DNA of 64,000 nucleotides from Microbispora amethystogenes. Its GTDB lineage: Bacteria > Actinomycetota > Actinomycetes > Streptosporangiales > Streptosporangiaceae. The notes under the pieces are model-generated. The model was not told the DNA's origin. It ran no database searches and worked only from the letters and a program-made list of their open reading frames with translations. A program made the translations under genes and the position numbers. Positions 15,728 through 24,721 of the stretch are shown one piece after another (position 1 is the stretch's first letter; every line of letters starts with the position of its first letter). The DNA lies in contig NZ_BOOB01000039.1 of assembly GCF_016863015.1 (NCBI RefSeq), positions 97,372-161,371 on the forward strand, written 5' to 3'.

Positions 15728-18532
15728 ATGCCATCTCGTCCCTTCAGGACCCTCCCCCTCAGAACCCTCGGCCTCGCGGTCCTGACCGCCCTCGCCCTGT
15801 CCCTGCCCATCCTCCCCGCCACGCCCGCCGGCGCCGCCACCGTTCCCGTCGGGGCGGGCGGCTACACCACCGACCTGCCCGCAGGGGCGAGCGGGCCCGC
15901 CAACTCCGACGGCGCCCCGGTCACGCCCAAGGTCACCTCGAACGTCACCCGCAAGGTGCCCACCAACGACTGGTGGTCGTCGCTCGCCTTCCAGCGGTAC
16001 GCCGGAAACCCGTACTCCGAGAACATGTACGGCCACCCGCTGGCCTTCCACGCGGTGGCCGGCGGGCTGGAGGTCAGCTATCCCACCACCCCGCTGATCA
16101 GCTCCGACGGCCGGCAGTACGAGTTCCCGCACGCCCGCGACCTCACGCTGGGCGTCACCGGCCTCAACTCGCCCGACACCCGGGTGGACGACTGGTCCGA
16201 CTGGACCGTCACGCCGTACTGGTCGGACGGCGCGCGCTCGCTGAAGGCCACCATCGGGCACGGCCTGCCGTACGTCTACGCGACGCCGAGCGGCGGCGAC
16301 GCCCGGGTCGCGTTCGTGGCGACGCCGACCGTCTGGGCCGACCGGGGCAACGTCCTCGGCGTCACCGTCAACGGCCACCACTACGGGATCTTCGGGCCGT
16401 CCGGCACCGACTGGAGCATCGGCGGCACGGTCGCGACCGACGCGCTCGGCGGGCGGAACTACTTCTCGGTCGCCGTGCTGCCCGACGCCTCCGCCTCGAC
16501 GCTCGACCTGTTCGCCAAATACGCGTTCAGCTTCGTCACGGGTACGAAGGTGACCTGGTCGTACGACGAACCGTCGGCGCGGCTCACCACCACCTACACG
16601 GCGACCACCACGGTCAAGGAGGGCACCCAGACCGGCACGCTGCTGGCGCTCTACCGTCACCAGTGGCTGGCCACGAGCAGCCCGCTGACGTCGTACACGT
16701 ACGTCTCGCCGCGCGGCACGATGAAGCTGCGCGAGGGCACGTCGTTCACCACCGCCCAGACGTTCCACGGCGTGCTGCCGTCGCTGCCCGACCTCGGCGC
16801 GTACGACAGGACGCGGCTCGGCGACTACGTCAGGCAGGAGGCGAACGCCGCCGACCCGTGGAAGGGCGCGACCGACACCTACTGGACCGGCAAGGCGCTC
16901 GGCCGCCTCGCCCAGCTCGTGCCGATCGCCGACCAGCTCGGCGACACGACCTCCCGCGACAGGCTGCTCGAGCTGCTCAAGGGCGAGCTGGAGAGCTGGT
17001 TCACCGCCGGGGGCGCCGAGCAGTTCCGTTACGACTCCACCTGGGGCGTGCTCACCGGTTACCCAGCCTCGTACGGCAGCGACACCGAGGTCAACGACCA
17101 CCACTTCCACTACGGCTACTACCTGATGGCCGCCGCGACCGTGGCGAGGTACGACGCGGCCTGGGCGGCGAACTGGGCGCCGATGGCCAGGCTGCTGGCC
17201 GCCGACGCGAACAACTGGGACAGGTCGGAGACCCGGTTCCCGTTCCTGCGCAACTTCGACCCGTACGCCGGCAACGGCTGGGCGTCCGGGCACCAGGGCT
17301 TCGCGGCGGGCAACAACGAGGAGTCGTCGTCGGAGGCGATGAACTTCGCGGCCGGGGCGATCCTGCTCGGCGCGGCGACGGGCGACACGGCCCTGCGCGA
17401 CCTCGGCGTCTACCTCCACACGACCCAGACGTCGGCCATCGCGCAGTACTGGTTCGACAAGGACGACGCGGTCTTCCCGGCCGGGTTCCGGCACGACACG
17501 GCGGGCATGATCTGGGGCTCCGGCGCGGCGTACTCCACCTGGTGGACCGCCAACCCCGAGGAGATCCACGGGATCAACGTGCTGCCGGTCACGGGCGGGT
17601 CGCTCTACCACGGGCTGTACCAGGCCGACGTGAAGCAGAACCTGTCGGAGATGGAGGCGAACAACGGCGGCCCGGCGGTCGAGTGGAAGGACGTCGTCTG
17701 GGAGTTCCGGGCGCTCGCCGACCCGGCCGCGGCCAAGAGCGCGTGGGACGCCGGATACACGACCCTGACGCCCGAGTCGGGGGAGTCGCTCGCGCACATC
17801 TACCACTGGATCTACAACCTGGCCAGGATGGGGGTGGTCGATCCGGGTGTGACCGCCGACAGCCCGACCGCCGCCGTGTTCGTGAACGGCTCGGCGCGGA
17901 CGTACGTCGCGCACAACTTCGGCTCGTCGGCCAGGGTCGTCACGTTCTCGGACGGCAGGACGCTGACCGTCCCGGCCAGGTCCACCGCGACCAGCGCGGG
18001 CACGTCCTCCTCCCCGTCACCGTCCCCGTCCCCGTCTCCATCGCCCTCTCCTTCCCCCTCCCCGTCCCGTTCGCCGTCTCCGTCACCCTCTCCATCGCCC
18101 TCGCCGTCTCCTGGTGGGGTGGACGCGCGCTCGACCATCCAGGCCGAGGCGTACCAGGCGCAGAGCGGCACGCAGGTGGAGACGACGCAGGACTCCGGCG
18201 GCGGGCAGAACGTCGCCTACATCGGCCACGGCGACTGGCTGCGCTACGACAACGTCGACTTCGGCTCGACGGCGGCGCGGCAGTTCAGGGCGCGGGTCGC
18301 CTCCGGCGCGGCGGGCGGGGCGAGCGGCCTGGTGCAGGTGCGGCTCGACAGCCTCACCGCCGCCCCGATCGGTGACTTCGCCGTCGGCAACACCGGCGGA
18401 TGGCAGGCCTGGCAGACGATCCCCGCGAACATCACGGGTGTCACCGGCAGACACACCGTCTACCTGACCTTCAGCAGCGGCCAGCCGGCCGACTTCGTCA
18501 ACCTCAACTGGTTCACGTTCGCCACGTCCTGA
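15728..18532 (+). CDS. GH81 endo-beta-1,3-glucanase with CBM6
   Basis: This is a secreted 934-aa endo-1,3-beta-glucanase. It has a signal peptide ending near PAGAA, a GH81 catalytic region of about 730 residues with the family motif ESSSEAMN (Glu532 and Glu536, candidate catalytic acids), a long Ser-Pro linker (about residues 760-795), and a C-terminal CBM6-type beta-sandwich (AEAYQAQSGTQ, GDWLRYDNVDFG). GGAGG precedes the ATG at 15728. The promoter carries a CebR-type operator, so expression is probably induced by laminari-oligosaccharides together with GH1 and GH16. Its CBM6 is nearly the same as that of the GH16 enzyme. A 12-bp stem terminator follows. Confidence 0.93.
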   Translation: MPSRPFRTLPLRTLGLAVLTALALSLPILPATPAGAATVPVGAGGYTTDLPAGASGPANSDGAPVTPKVTSNVTRKVPTNDWWSSLAFQRYAGNPYSENMYGHPLAFHAVAGGLEVSYPTTPLISSDGRQYEFPHARDLTLGVTGLNSPDTRVDDWSDWTVTPYWSDGARSLKATIGHGLPYVYATPSGGDARVAFVATPTVWADRGNVLGVTVNGHHYGIFGPSGTDWSIGGTVATDALGGRNYFSVAVLPDASASTLDLFAKYAFSFVTGTKVTWSYDEPSARLTTTYTATTTVKEGTQTGTLLALYRHQWLATSSPLTSYTYVSPRGTMKLREGTSFTTAQTFHGVLPSLPDLGAYDRTRLGDYVRQEANAADPWKGATDTYWTGKALGRLAQLVPIADQLGDTTSRDRLLELLKGELESWFTAGGAEQFRYDSTWGVLTGYPASYGSDTEVNDHHFHYGYYLMAAATVARYDAAWAANWAPMARLLAADANNWDRSETRFPFLRNFDPYAGNGWASGHQGFAAGNNEESSSEAMNFAAGAILLGAATGDTALRDLGVYLHTTQTSAIAQYWFDKDDAVFPAGFRHDTAGMIWGSGAAYSTWWTANPEEIHGINVLPVTGGSLYHGLYQADVKQNLSEMEANNGGPAVEWKDVVWEFRALADPAAAKSAWDAGYTTLTPESGESLAHIYHWIYNLARMGVVDPGVTADSPTAAVFVNGSARTYVAHNFGSSARVVTFSDGRTLTVPARSTATSAGTSSSPSPSPSPSPSPSPSPSPSRSPSPSPSPSPSPSPGGVDARSTIQAEAYQAQSGTQVETTQDSGGGQNVAYIGHGDWLRYDNVDFGSTAARQFRARVASGAAGGASGLVQVRLDSLTAAPIGDFAVGNTGGWQAWQTIPANITGVTGRHTVYLTFSSGQPADFVNLNWFTFATS
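18004..18114 (+). repeat. Ser-Pro linker repeat
   Basis: This run of degenerate TCN-CCN hexamers (SPSPSP) links the GH81 catalytic domain to its CBM6. Codons vary, so it is kept at protein level rather than by simple slippage. Confidence 0.9.
18118..18532 (+). repeat. CBM6 module, copy 1 of a duplicated segment
   Basis: About 415 bp encoding the CBM6 of the GH81 enzyme is nearly identical to 21424-21841 in the GH16 gene, including the last ~55 bases and the stop. This is a direct repeat 3.3 kb apart. Confidence 0.85.
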
Positions 18533-18540
18533 CGAACGCG

Positions 18541-18574
18541 GTGGGCGGCACGTCCCGGCCGGCGTGCCGCCCAC
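18541..18574. terminator. Bidirectional stem-loop terminator
   Basis: GTGGGCGGCACG (18541-18552) pairs perfectly with 18563-18574 around a 10-base loop. It lies 8 bases past the GH81 stop and 9 bases before the stop of the converging araC-type gene. Confidence 0.75.
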
Positions 18575-18583
18575 CCAGGCCGG

Positions 18584-19531
18584 TCAACCGGCGGAGCGGC
18601 GCGGGCTCTCCCGGTATCGCTGGGGGCTCACGCCGTGTTCCCGCTTGAAGGCCGTGCTCAGCGCGAAGGCGGTGCCGTACCCCACCTGCCGGGCCACCGC
18701 CTCCAGCGTCGCGTCCGTCTCACGCAGCAGGTCGGCCGCCAGTGCCAGCCGCAGCCCGGTCAGGTAGGCCATCGGCGGCTCGCCCACCAGCCTCCCGAAC
18801 CGCTGCGCCAGCGCGGCGCGGGAGACCCCCGCCCGGCCGGCCAGTTCGGCGACCGTCCAGGGGCGGGCCGGTTCGGCGTGCAGCATCCGCAGCGCGCGCC
18901 CCACCACCGGGTCGCCGTGCGCGCGGTACCACCCCGGGGGCCGCGCGTCCGGCCGGGAGAACCAGGCGCGCAGCACGCCGATCAGCAACAGGTCGAGCAG
19001 GCGGTCGAGCACCACATCCTGGCCCGGTTCGTCCCTGCCGATCTCGCGGCCGAGCAGCGTGACTAGGGAGCCGTCCCAGGAGTCGCCGGGCAGCACCAGC
19101 AGCGTGGGCAGCGCCGCCAGCAGCCGCCCGGTGACCGCGCCGCGCATCTGGTAGGTGCCGATGAGCATCACGGCCGACCCGTCCGGGTCGTTGCCCCAGT
19201 TGCGGATGCCCAGGTCCATCTCCGCCGACAGGGCGCGGCCGTCCGGCGTGGTGCAGACCTGCCCGGGGTGGATCACGACCTGCGGGGCGGTCGCCGGGTC
19301 GTCGGCGACCGTGTAGTGAGCGGGACCGCGCACGACCGCCACGTCGCCGGGCCCCACCCGTACGGCCCGGTCCTCGTCCGGGGTGATCCACGCCTCGTCG
19401 CGCACCATCGCCACCAGGCACAGCGGCGCCTCGTCCTGGATCCGGACCGACCAGGGCGGGCTCAGGGTCGCCCGCAGCAGGAAGGCCCCCCGCGCCCGGG
19501 GCCCGTCCAGAAGGTCGGCCAGCGCGTCCAT
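18584..19531 (-). CDS. AraC-family regulator (cupin type)
   Basis: This 315-aa regulator has an N-terminal AraC-binding cupin domain (VRVGPGDVAVVRGPAHY) and a C-terminal double helix-turn-helix (WTVAELAGRAGVSRAALAQRF and LEAVARQVGYGTAFALSTAFK, then SPQRYR). The ATG at 19531 begins MDALADLL, the usual N-terminus of this subfamily. It is divergent from the DUF1772 gene with 81 bases between; such AraC/DUF1772 pairs are common in actinomycetes and suggest it controls that gene. Ligand unknown. Confidence 0.9.
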   Translation of the reverse strand: MDALADLLDGPRARGAFLLRATLSPPWSVRIQDEAPLCLVAMVRDEAWITPDEDRAVRVGPGDVAVVRGPAHYTVADDPATAPQVVIHPGQVCTTPDGRALSAEMDLGIRNWGNDPDGSAVMLIGTYQMRGAVTGRLLAALPTLLVLPGDSWDGSLVTLLGREIGRDEPGQDVVLDRLLDLLLIGVLRAWFSRPDARPPGWYRAHGDPVVGRALRMLHAEPARPWTVAELAGRAGVSRAALAQRFGRLVGEPPMAYLTGLRLALAADLLRETDATLEAVARQVGYGTAFALSTAFKREHGVSPQRYRESPRRSAG

Positions 19532-19612
19532 GCCCAGATCGTAGACGGCCGGATATGCGGTCGAGCGTCTCGGCGATGTCGCCCGGAGCGGTCCGCCGGT
19601 TGACTGATCATC

Positions 19613-20116
19613 ATGATTTACCTTCCGGCCGCCGCCTCCGCCGCCCTCTCCATGCTCATGACCGCCGGGATGGCGGGCACCTTCTTCGGGTTCTCGGCCG
19701 GTGTCATGCCGGGCCTGAACGCGGCGGGGGCCTCCTCGGCGATCGACGCGATGAACGCCGTCAACGTCAGGATCCAGAACCCGGTGTTCCTGGCGGCGTT
19801 CGTCCTCGCCCCGGTCGTCACCGCCGGGACGGGCGCCCTGCTGCTGTCCCGCTCCGGCTCCGGCGCGGCGTGGCCCTTCTTCGCGGCGGCCGCAGTGTAC
19901 GCCGTGGGCGTGATCCTGCCGACGGCCGCGGTGAACGTGCCGATGAACGACGCCCTCGCCGCCGTGGTGGTCCACGGCGACCCGGTGGAGGCGGCCAAAA
20001 TCTGGTCGGACTACTCGCCCCGGTGGACCGCCTGGAACACCGGGCGGGCCGCGGCGGGCGCGGTCAGCCTGCTGCTGATGGGGTACGGCGTCTACCGCTG
20101 GGGCCGGGGCTCCTGA
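19613..20116 (+). CDS. DUF1772 (anthrone oxygenase-like) membrane protein
   Basis: This 167-aa protein has four membrane helices and the DUF1772 signatures NVPMNDAL and W(S)DYSPRWTAWNTGR near the C-terminus. The family includes fungal anthrone oxygenase but most bacterial members have unknown function. It starts at the ATG at 19613 and probably answers to the divergent AraC-type regulator. No aromatic polyketide genes are near, so an anthrone substrate is not supported here. Confidence 0.85.
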   Translation: MIYLPAAASAALSMLMTAGMAGTFFGFSAGVMPGLNAAGASSAIDAMNAVNVRIQNPVFLAAFVLAPVVTAGTGALLLSRSGSGAAWPFFAAAAVYAVGVILPTAAVNVPMNDALAAVVVHGDPVEAAKIWSDYSPRWTAWNTGRAAAGAVSLLLMGYGVYRWGRGS

Positions 20117-20158
20117 CAGGGCCCGCTCCCGTTCGTCACAGCACCGCTCGTGCCAACA

Positions 20159-20215
20159 GAGAGCGCTCTCGCTTGTCAGCTTTATGCGAGCCTTAAACGC
20201 AAGAGAACGCTCTCT
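20159..20215. promoter_or_regulatory. Two LacI-type operators before GH16 gene
   Basis: GAGAGCGCTCTC (20159-20170) and AGAGAACGCTCTCT (20202-20215) match the sites at 15561-15572 and 15639-15652. They sit about 43 bp apart, 229-285 bp upstream of the GH16 start. The rest of 20117-20443 holds no gene I can support. Confidence 0.7.
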
Positions 20216-20443
20216 CAGATTTCACAGATCCTCTTGACGCGAGTGAGATTCAAAGGGGAAAGTGGCGCTCAAGTGGTCCGCGGTTCGCGGTGCGCGGGCC
20301 CTCACGGCTCCTCGCCGGACGCCGCCGTCCGGCCGTAAAGGACGTGCACTGCGCAGACGTGCGGATGTGCCGTCTCCGCCCGTGAGGCCGCCCGCACCCC
20401 CCATCCCCTCGCCGCGACGACCGGACCGAGGAGAGAGGTACTC

Positions 20444-21841
20444 ATGCGTGTGCTCCACTCCCCATGGCGGCGCTCGATGGTGGCGCTGCTCGCCGCCACC
20501 GCCGCGGTCGCGGCCCTCGCCGTACGGCCCGCCGACGCGTCGGTGCCCGCGACGCCGTCCGGCTGGTCGCTCGTCTGGTCCGACGACTTCAACGGGTCGT
20601 CGGGATCGCTGCCGTCGTCCAGCAACTGGATCATCGACACCGGCCACGCGTACCCCGGAGGCCCGGGCAACTGGGGGACGGGCGAGATCCAGAACTACAC
20701 GGCCGACCCGGCGAACCTCAGCCTGGACGGCGGCGGCAACCTGCGCATCACCCCGATCGGCAGCGGCTCGAACTGGACCTCCGCCCGCATCGAGACGCGC
20801 CGCTCGGACTTCAAGCCCGCCGACGGGCGCGTCCTGCGGATCGAGGGCCGCATCCAGATGCCGAACGTCACCGGCAACGCCGCCCTCGGCTACTGGCCCG
20901 CGTTCTGGGCGCTGGGCTCGCCGTACCGCGGCAACTACCAGAACTGGCCGTCCATCGGCGAGCTCGACATCATGGAGAACGTCAACGGCCTCAACTCCGT
21001 CTGGGGCACCCTCCACTGCGGCGTGAACCCCGGCGGGCCGTGCAACGAGACCAACGGCCTCGGCACCAGCCGGGCGTGCCCCGGCTCGTCCTGCCAGTCG
21101 GCGTTCCACACCTACCGCTTCGAGTGGGACCGCAGCGTCAGCCCCAACCAACTGCGGTGGTACGTCGACGGCCAGCAGTTCTTCAGCGTCAGCCAGAGCC
21201 AGCTCGACGCGACGACCTGGTCGAACATGACGTCCCACGCGGGCTACTTCCTGCTGCTCAACGTGGCCATCGGCGGCGGGTTCCCCAACGGGGTCGCCGG
21301 ATTCTCCACGCCGACCTCGGCCACCGTCTCCGGGCGGCCGATGCTGGTCGACTACGTCGCGGTCTGGCAGAGCGGCGGCGGGAGCAACCCGTCGCCGTCG
21401 GCCACCCCGAGCAACCCGCCGGGCGGCGTGGACGCCCGTTCCACCATCCAGGCCGAGGCGTACCAGGCGCAGAGCGGCACACAGCTTGAGACGACGCAGG
21501 ACTCCGGCGGCGGGCAGAACGTCGCCTACATCGGTAACGGCGACTGGCTGCGCTACGACAAGGTGAACTTCGGCTCGACGGCGGCGCGGCAGTTCAGGGC
21601 GCGGGTCGCCTCCGGCGCGGCGGCCGGCGTGAGCGGCCTGATCCAGGTGCGGCTCGACAGCCCGACGGCCACCCCGATCGGCGACTTCGCGGTCGGCAAC
21701 ACCGGCGGGTGGCAGAGCTGGCAGACCATCCCGGCCAACATCGCGGGCGTCACCGGCACGCACACGCTCTACATCACCTTCAGCAGCGGCCAGCCGGCCG
21801 ACTTCGTCAACCTCAACTGGTTCACGTTCGCCACGTCCTGA
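20444..21841 (+). CDS. GH16 endo-beta-1,3-glucanase with CBM6
   Basis: This is a secreted 465-aa family 16 laminarinase-like enzyme. After a signal peptide (cleavage near ADAS) comes the jelly-roll catalytic domain with the active-site motif GELDIMEN, giving Glu173 (nucleophile), Asp175 and Glu178 (acid/base). Flanking family motifs are FWALG and YWPAF. A short Pro/Ser linker leads to a C-terminal CBM6 almost identical to that of the GH81 enzyme. Two cysteines in GGPCNETNG and SRACPGSSC may form disulfides. Two LacI-type operators upstream tie it to the beta-glucan regulon. A GC stem-loop follows the stop. Confidence 0.93.
   Translation: MRVLHSPWRRSMVALLAATAAVAALAVRPADASVPATPSGWSLVWSDDFNGSSGSLPSSSNWIIDTGHAYPGGPGNWGTGEIQNYTADPANLSLDGGGNLRITPIGSGSNWTSARIETRRSDFKPADGRVLRIEGRIQMPNVTGNAALGYWPAFWALGSPYRGNYQNWPSIGELDIMENVNGLNSVWGTLHCGVNPGGPCNETNGLGTSRACPGSSCQSAFHTYRFEWDRSVSPNQLRWYVDGQQFFSVSQSQLDATTWSNMTSHAGYFLLLNVAIGGGFPNGVAGFSTPTSATVSGRPMLVDYVAVWQSGGGSNPSPSATPSNPPGGVDARSTIQAEAYQAQSGTQLETTQDSGGGQNVAYIGNGDWLRYDKVNFGSTAARQFRARVASGAAAGVSGLIQVRLDSPTATPIGDFAVGNTGGWQSWQTIPANIAGVTGTHTLYITFSSGQPADFVNLNWFTFATS
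21424..21841 (+). repeat. CBM6 module, copy 2 of a duplicated segment
   Basis: This is the second copy of the CBM6-encoding segment at 18118-18532, in the same orientation. Differences are scattered and mostly silent or conservative, which suggests recent duplication or gene conversion. Confidence 0.85.
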
Positions 21842-21847
21842 CCGGTG

Positions 21848-21878
21848 CGGGCGGGGACCCTGCGAGGGCCCCCGCCCG
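21848..21878. terminator. Stem-loop between convergent genes
   Basis: CGGGCGGGG (21848-21856) pairs with CCCCGCCCG (21870-21878). It lies 6 bases past the GH16 stop and just before the stop of the converging gene. Confidence 0.65.
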
Positions 21879-21889
21879 TGCTCGCGTCG

Positions 21890-22558
21890 TCATTCGGTGG
21901 GCGTGACGGTTCCGGGTGACTCCGTCTCGGTGGGTGTGGCGGGAGCCGAGCCACCGGGCGACTGCTCCGGCGCCTCTCCCGGAGCGCCGGGAGCACCGGG
22001 AGCGCCGGGCGGGGACGGCGCGCCCGGGCCGCCTCCGGCATGACCCGGCAGCGGCGGCCGGCTGGCGTCCGCGATCAGGACCGCACGCGGACTGTCCCCG
22101 GGCGTGCCGATCACCCACACCTGGTCGCCCTGCTGGATGCCCGGTAAGCCCTTGTAGTCGGCGACGATCCTGGTCGACTCGTCCACGGCGTAGGCCCGTC
22201 CGTCGACGGAGATGGAATCGCTCCGCACCGAGTCCACGGCGCCCGTCTGGCTGGTGAAGGTCTGGTAGTCGCCCTGGCCGGGCCGCCCGGGCTGCGGCTG
22301 CCCCTGCTGGAGCAGGGCGAGCTCCGTCAGCCCGAACTGGGCCGGATTGAACTTGATCGGGCCGGGCTGCTCCTTGGGCTGCTGAGCCTGTACGGCGCGG
22401 GACGGCGTGTGGTCGCTCGGAGCGTTGGCCGCGGCGAGGCCGGCGCCGGTGGCGAGCGTGAGCGCCGCGGCGACTCCGAGGAGAAGACGAGGCCGTTTTC
22501 CTCGCGGTGGCGTCGGTGGCTTCTCCTCCGCGTTCCCGCGGAATTCGGGACTGGTCAT
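21890..22558 (-). CDS. Membrane-anchored hypothetical protein with low-complexity tail
   Basis: This 222-aa protein has a cytosolic basic N-terminus (PPRGKRPRLL), one membrane helix (LLLGVAAALTLATGAGLAAA) and an extracytoplasmic part. The middle (TGAVDSVRSDSISVDGRAYAVDESTRIV) resembles a DUF5666-type small beta-barrel repeat. The C-terminal third is Gly/Ala/Pro-rich with collagen-like GAPGAPGAP and an acidic Thr/Glu tail, probably spanning the cell wall. Function unknown. The 234 bases between its start and the next gene upstream hold nothing I can support. Confidence 0.65.
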   Translation of the reverse strand: MTSPEFRGNAEEKPPTPPRGKRPRLLLGVAAALTLATGAGLAAANAPSDHTPSRAVQAQQPKEQPGPIKFNPAQFGLTELALLQQGQPQPGRPGQGDYQTFTSQTGAVDSVRSDSISVDGRAYAVDESTRIVADYKGLPGIQQGDQVWVIGTPGDSPRAVLIADASRPPLPGHAGGGPGAPSPPGAPGAPGAPGEAPEQSPGGSAPATPTETESPGTVTPTE

Positions 22559-22792
22559 CGGTACTGCTCCCTCTGCTCGGCCATCAGCAGCCGCAGGCCA
22601 CGCGCGTATGGGCGCGGCGCGGGTACGAGGTGGCCGGCGTGGCTTGGATGTACGCGGACATGGGCGGCTGTGCCCGTGGTGAAAGGTGGAAGTGGCCGGC
22701 GTCCCGGCGTATGCGCACGCACGGCGGCGTACGAGGTTCGGCCCGAAGGGCCGCCCGGCACGATATGGCCGGGCCGCCCGCGATCCGTCCGG

Positions 22793-23386
22793 TCAGCCGC
22801 CGGTCTGCGCCGGTCGGCCCGCCCTCGGATCCCCTCGCCGCCCTACCCCATCGAGTACGGCGGTCACCGCGTGATCGGTAAAGCCCTCGTCCAGAGGCAA
22901 TTGCCGGAATACGACCCGCAGCCAGACGGCCCCGGCGAGCATGTCCATGATCAGCATCGGGTCGGCGGACGCGTCCAACTCGCCGCGCTCGCGGGCCCGT
23001 TCGAACATCGGGAGTTCACGGGCGAAGCGGTCGGCGAAGAAGCCCTTGACCGCGGCGGCGAGATCGGGGTTGCCGGCGGCGGCGCCCAGCGCGGCGACGG
23101 CGATGTCCGCCGCCGGGGGAGTGGTCAGCAGGCGCGCCAGGCCGCGCAGCAGAGCCCGGAGATCACCCCGGAGGCTGCCGGTGTCGGGCACCTCGAAGTC
23201 GAGTGCCCGCGCCTCCACCAGCGCGGTGCCGAGCAGCGCGGCCTTGGACGGCCACCACCGGTAGATCGTCGTCTTGTTGACCCCCGACCGTTCGGCCACA
23301 CCCTCGATGGTCAGGCCCTCGTAGCCCCTCTCCGCCAGCAGCCGAAGCGCGGCGTTCAGGATCTCGTCCTTCTTGCGTGGGGCCAC
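22793..23386 (-). CDS. TetR-family regulator
   Basis: This 197-aa TetR protein has the helix-turn-helix LTIEGVAERSGVNKTTIYRWW near the N-terminus and a helical C-terminal domain of the TetR_C_11-like type (AAVKGFFADRFARELPMFERARERGEL). It is divergent from an alpha/beta hydrolase gene with an 80-bp gap containing a perfect 21-bp inverted repeat, so it likely represses both. Ligand unknown. Confidence 0.88.
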   Translation of the reverse strand: MAPRKKDEILNAALRLLAERGYEGLTIEGVAERSGVNKTTIYRWWPSKAALLGTALVEARALDFEVPDTGSLRGDLRALLRGLARLLTTPPAADIAVAALGAAAGNPDLAAAVKGFFADRFARELPMFERARERGELDASADPMLIMDMLAGAVWLRVVFRQLPLDEGFTDHAVTAVLDGVGRRGDPRAGRPAQTGG

Positions 23387-23431
23387 CCCGGAAGCCTACT
23401 GCAACGCACCGTTGTGTTTGAATGCTTCTGC

Positions 23432-23452
23432 AACGCAACGTCGCGTTGCGTT
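23432..23452. promoter_or_regulatory. Perfect 21-bp inverted repeat, TetR operator
   Basis: AACGCAACG (23432-23440), spacer TCG and CGTTGCGTT (23444-23452) form a perfect inverted repeat just before the ribosome site of the hydrolase gene. A weaker relative (AACGCACCGTTGTGTT) is at 23403-23418. It is the probable binding site of the adjacent TetR protein. Confidence 0.7.
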
Positions 23453-23466
23453 TTAGGAGGTGTGTC

Positions 23467-24174
23467 GTGACCCTGCCGGTCGTCTTCGTCCATGGAATTC
23501 GGCTCAGCGGCACCATGTGGTCGCCCGTACGGGCGCTGCTGCGGGTGCCGTCCGCCGCTCCCGACCTGCCGGGACACGGCGTTCGCCGCGGCCTGCCGTA
23601 CGACACCGAGGGCGCCTGCGACGTCGTGGCGGAGGCGATCGCCGGCCTGGGCGGCCGGGCGCTGGTGGTGGGGCTGTCCCTCGGCGGTTACGTCGGTATC
23701 ACCACCGCCGCGCGGCATCCGGATCTCGTCGCGGGGCTGGTCGCGATGGGCTGTACGGCCCGGCCGGGCGGGGCCAGGGCGCAGGCCTACCGGGTCGTCG
23801 GCCGCCTGGCCGCCCGCGATCCGGAGTTCGCGAACCGGGTGAGCCGCTTCGCGCTGCGCCACATGCTGCCGGGGCCCACCGGCGAGGCCATGATCGAGGG
23901 CGGGCTGAGCTGCGAGGTCGTGCCGGCCGTCGTCGAGGCGGTCGCGAAGGAGGATCCGATCGCCTCGCTGGCGGGCTATCCCGGGCGGGTCTGGCTGGTC
24001 AACGGCGCCCGGGACCCCTTCCGGGCGGACGAACGGGAGTTCCTCCGGGCCTGCGCCGACGGCAGCCTCACGCACGTAAGGGGTCGCGGGCATCTGACCG
24101 TGCTCGCCGATCCCGGCCGGGTGGCCCGCTTCGTAGAGGAGGCGGCCCGGCAGGCGTCCCCGTGCCCGGCCTGA
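23467..24174 (+). CDS. Alpha/beta-fold hydrolase
   Basis: This 235-aa alpha/beta hydrolase starts at a GTG at 23467, preceded by AGGAGGTGTG. It shows the oxyanion motif VFVHGIRLSG, the nucleophile elbow GLSLGGYVG (GxSxG), the acid in NGARDPF, and the late His in VRGRGHLTVL. It resembles small esterases or haloperoxidase-like hydrolases; substrate unknown. The divergent TetR gene and the operator at 23432-23452 suggest induced expression. Confidence 0.88.
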   Translation: MTLPVVFVHGIRLSGTMWSPVRALLRVPSAAPDLPGHGVRRGLPYDTEGACDVVAEAIAGLGGRALVVGLSLGGYVGITTAARHPDLVAGLVAMGCTARPGGARAQAYRVVGRLAARDPEFANRVSRFALRHMLPGPTGEAMIEGGLSCEVVPAVVEAVAKEDPIASLAGYPGRVWLVNGARDPFRADEREFLRACADGSLTHVRGRGHLTVLADPGRVARFVEEAARQASPCPA

Positions 24175-24203
24175 TCAGCCCCGCGCCGTACGTCCCGCTC
24201 GGG

Positions 24204-24593
24204 TCAGAGCGGCCTGGGGCTTCCGACGAGGTCCCGTACGGTCTGGATCAGCTCAGCCGGGTCGAACGGCTTGGTGAGATAGGCGTGCACGCCGATGTCG
24301 TACCCCCGCCTGCGGTCGTCCTCCTGGGCGCGGGCCGTGATCAGCATGACCTTGATGTGCTGGGTGTCCGGATCCTGGCGAAGCCTCGTCGCCGTCTCCC
24401 AGCCGTCCATGCGCGGCATCATCACGTCGAGCGTGATCACGTCGGGAGCGACGTCGCGCACCCGGTCCAGGCAGTCCTGCCCGTCGTACGCCGTCTCGAC
24501 CTCGAACCCCTCAAGGGTCAAATTGACCGCGATGAGCTGCCGGATGACCTCGTCGTCATCCACCACCAGCACGCGTCCCAGAAGCTCACCCAC
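24204..24593 (-). CDS. Single-domain response regulator
   Basis: This 129-aa protein is a stand-alone receiver domain with acidic residues in VVDDDE, the phosphoacceptor Asp56 in ITLDVMMP and the switch Lys in LTKPFDPAEL. There is no output domain, so it acts by protein contact, as CheY-type regulators do. I chose the GTG at 24593: a TAACTT -10 box ends 10-11 bases before it, consistent with a leaderless start, and the frame upstream runs into the tRNA gene. No kinase is adjacent. Confidence 0.85.
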   Translation of the reverse strand: MGELLGRVLVVDDDEVIRQLIAVNLTLEGFEVETAYDGQDCLDRVRDVAPDVITLDVMMPRMDGWETATRLRQDPDTQHIKVMLITARAQEDDRRRGYDIGVHAYLTKPFDPAELIQTVRDLVGSPRPL

Positions 24594-24721
24594 GGGCGCC
24601 AAGTTAGCCAATGAGGAGGGGTGGGCGTGCGGTTTTCGCTGATCCGCCCGCCTCGGCCTCGGGACGGCCGTATTGATGTGACGAACGGCCCCCAAGTGCT
24701 GGTAGCCTTGTTCCCGGTTGA

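Noticed and set aside
19613..20116. DUF1772 protein as an aromatic polyketide anthrone oxygenase
   Set aside because: No polyketide genes nearby; the AraC/DUF1772 pairing is a common stand-alone module.
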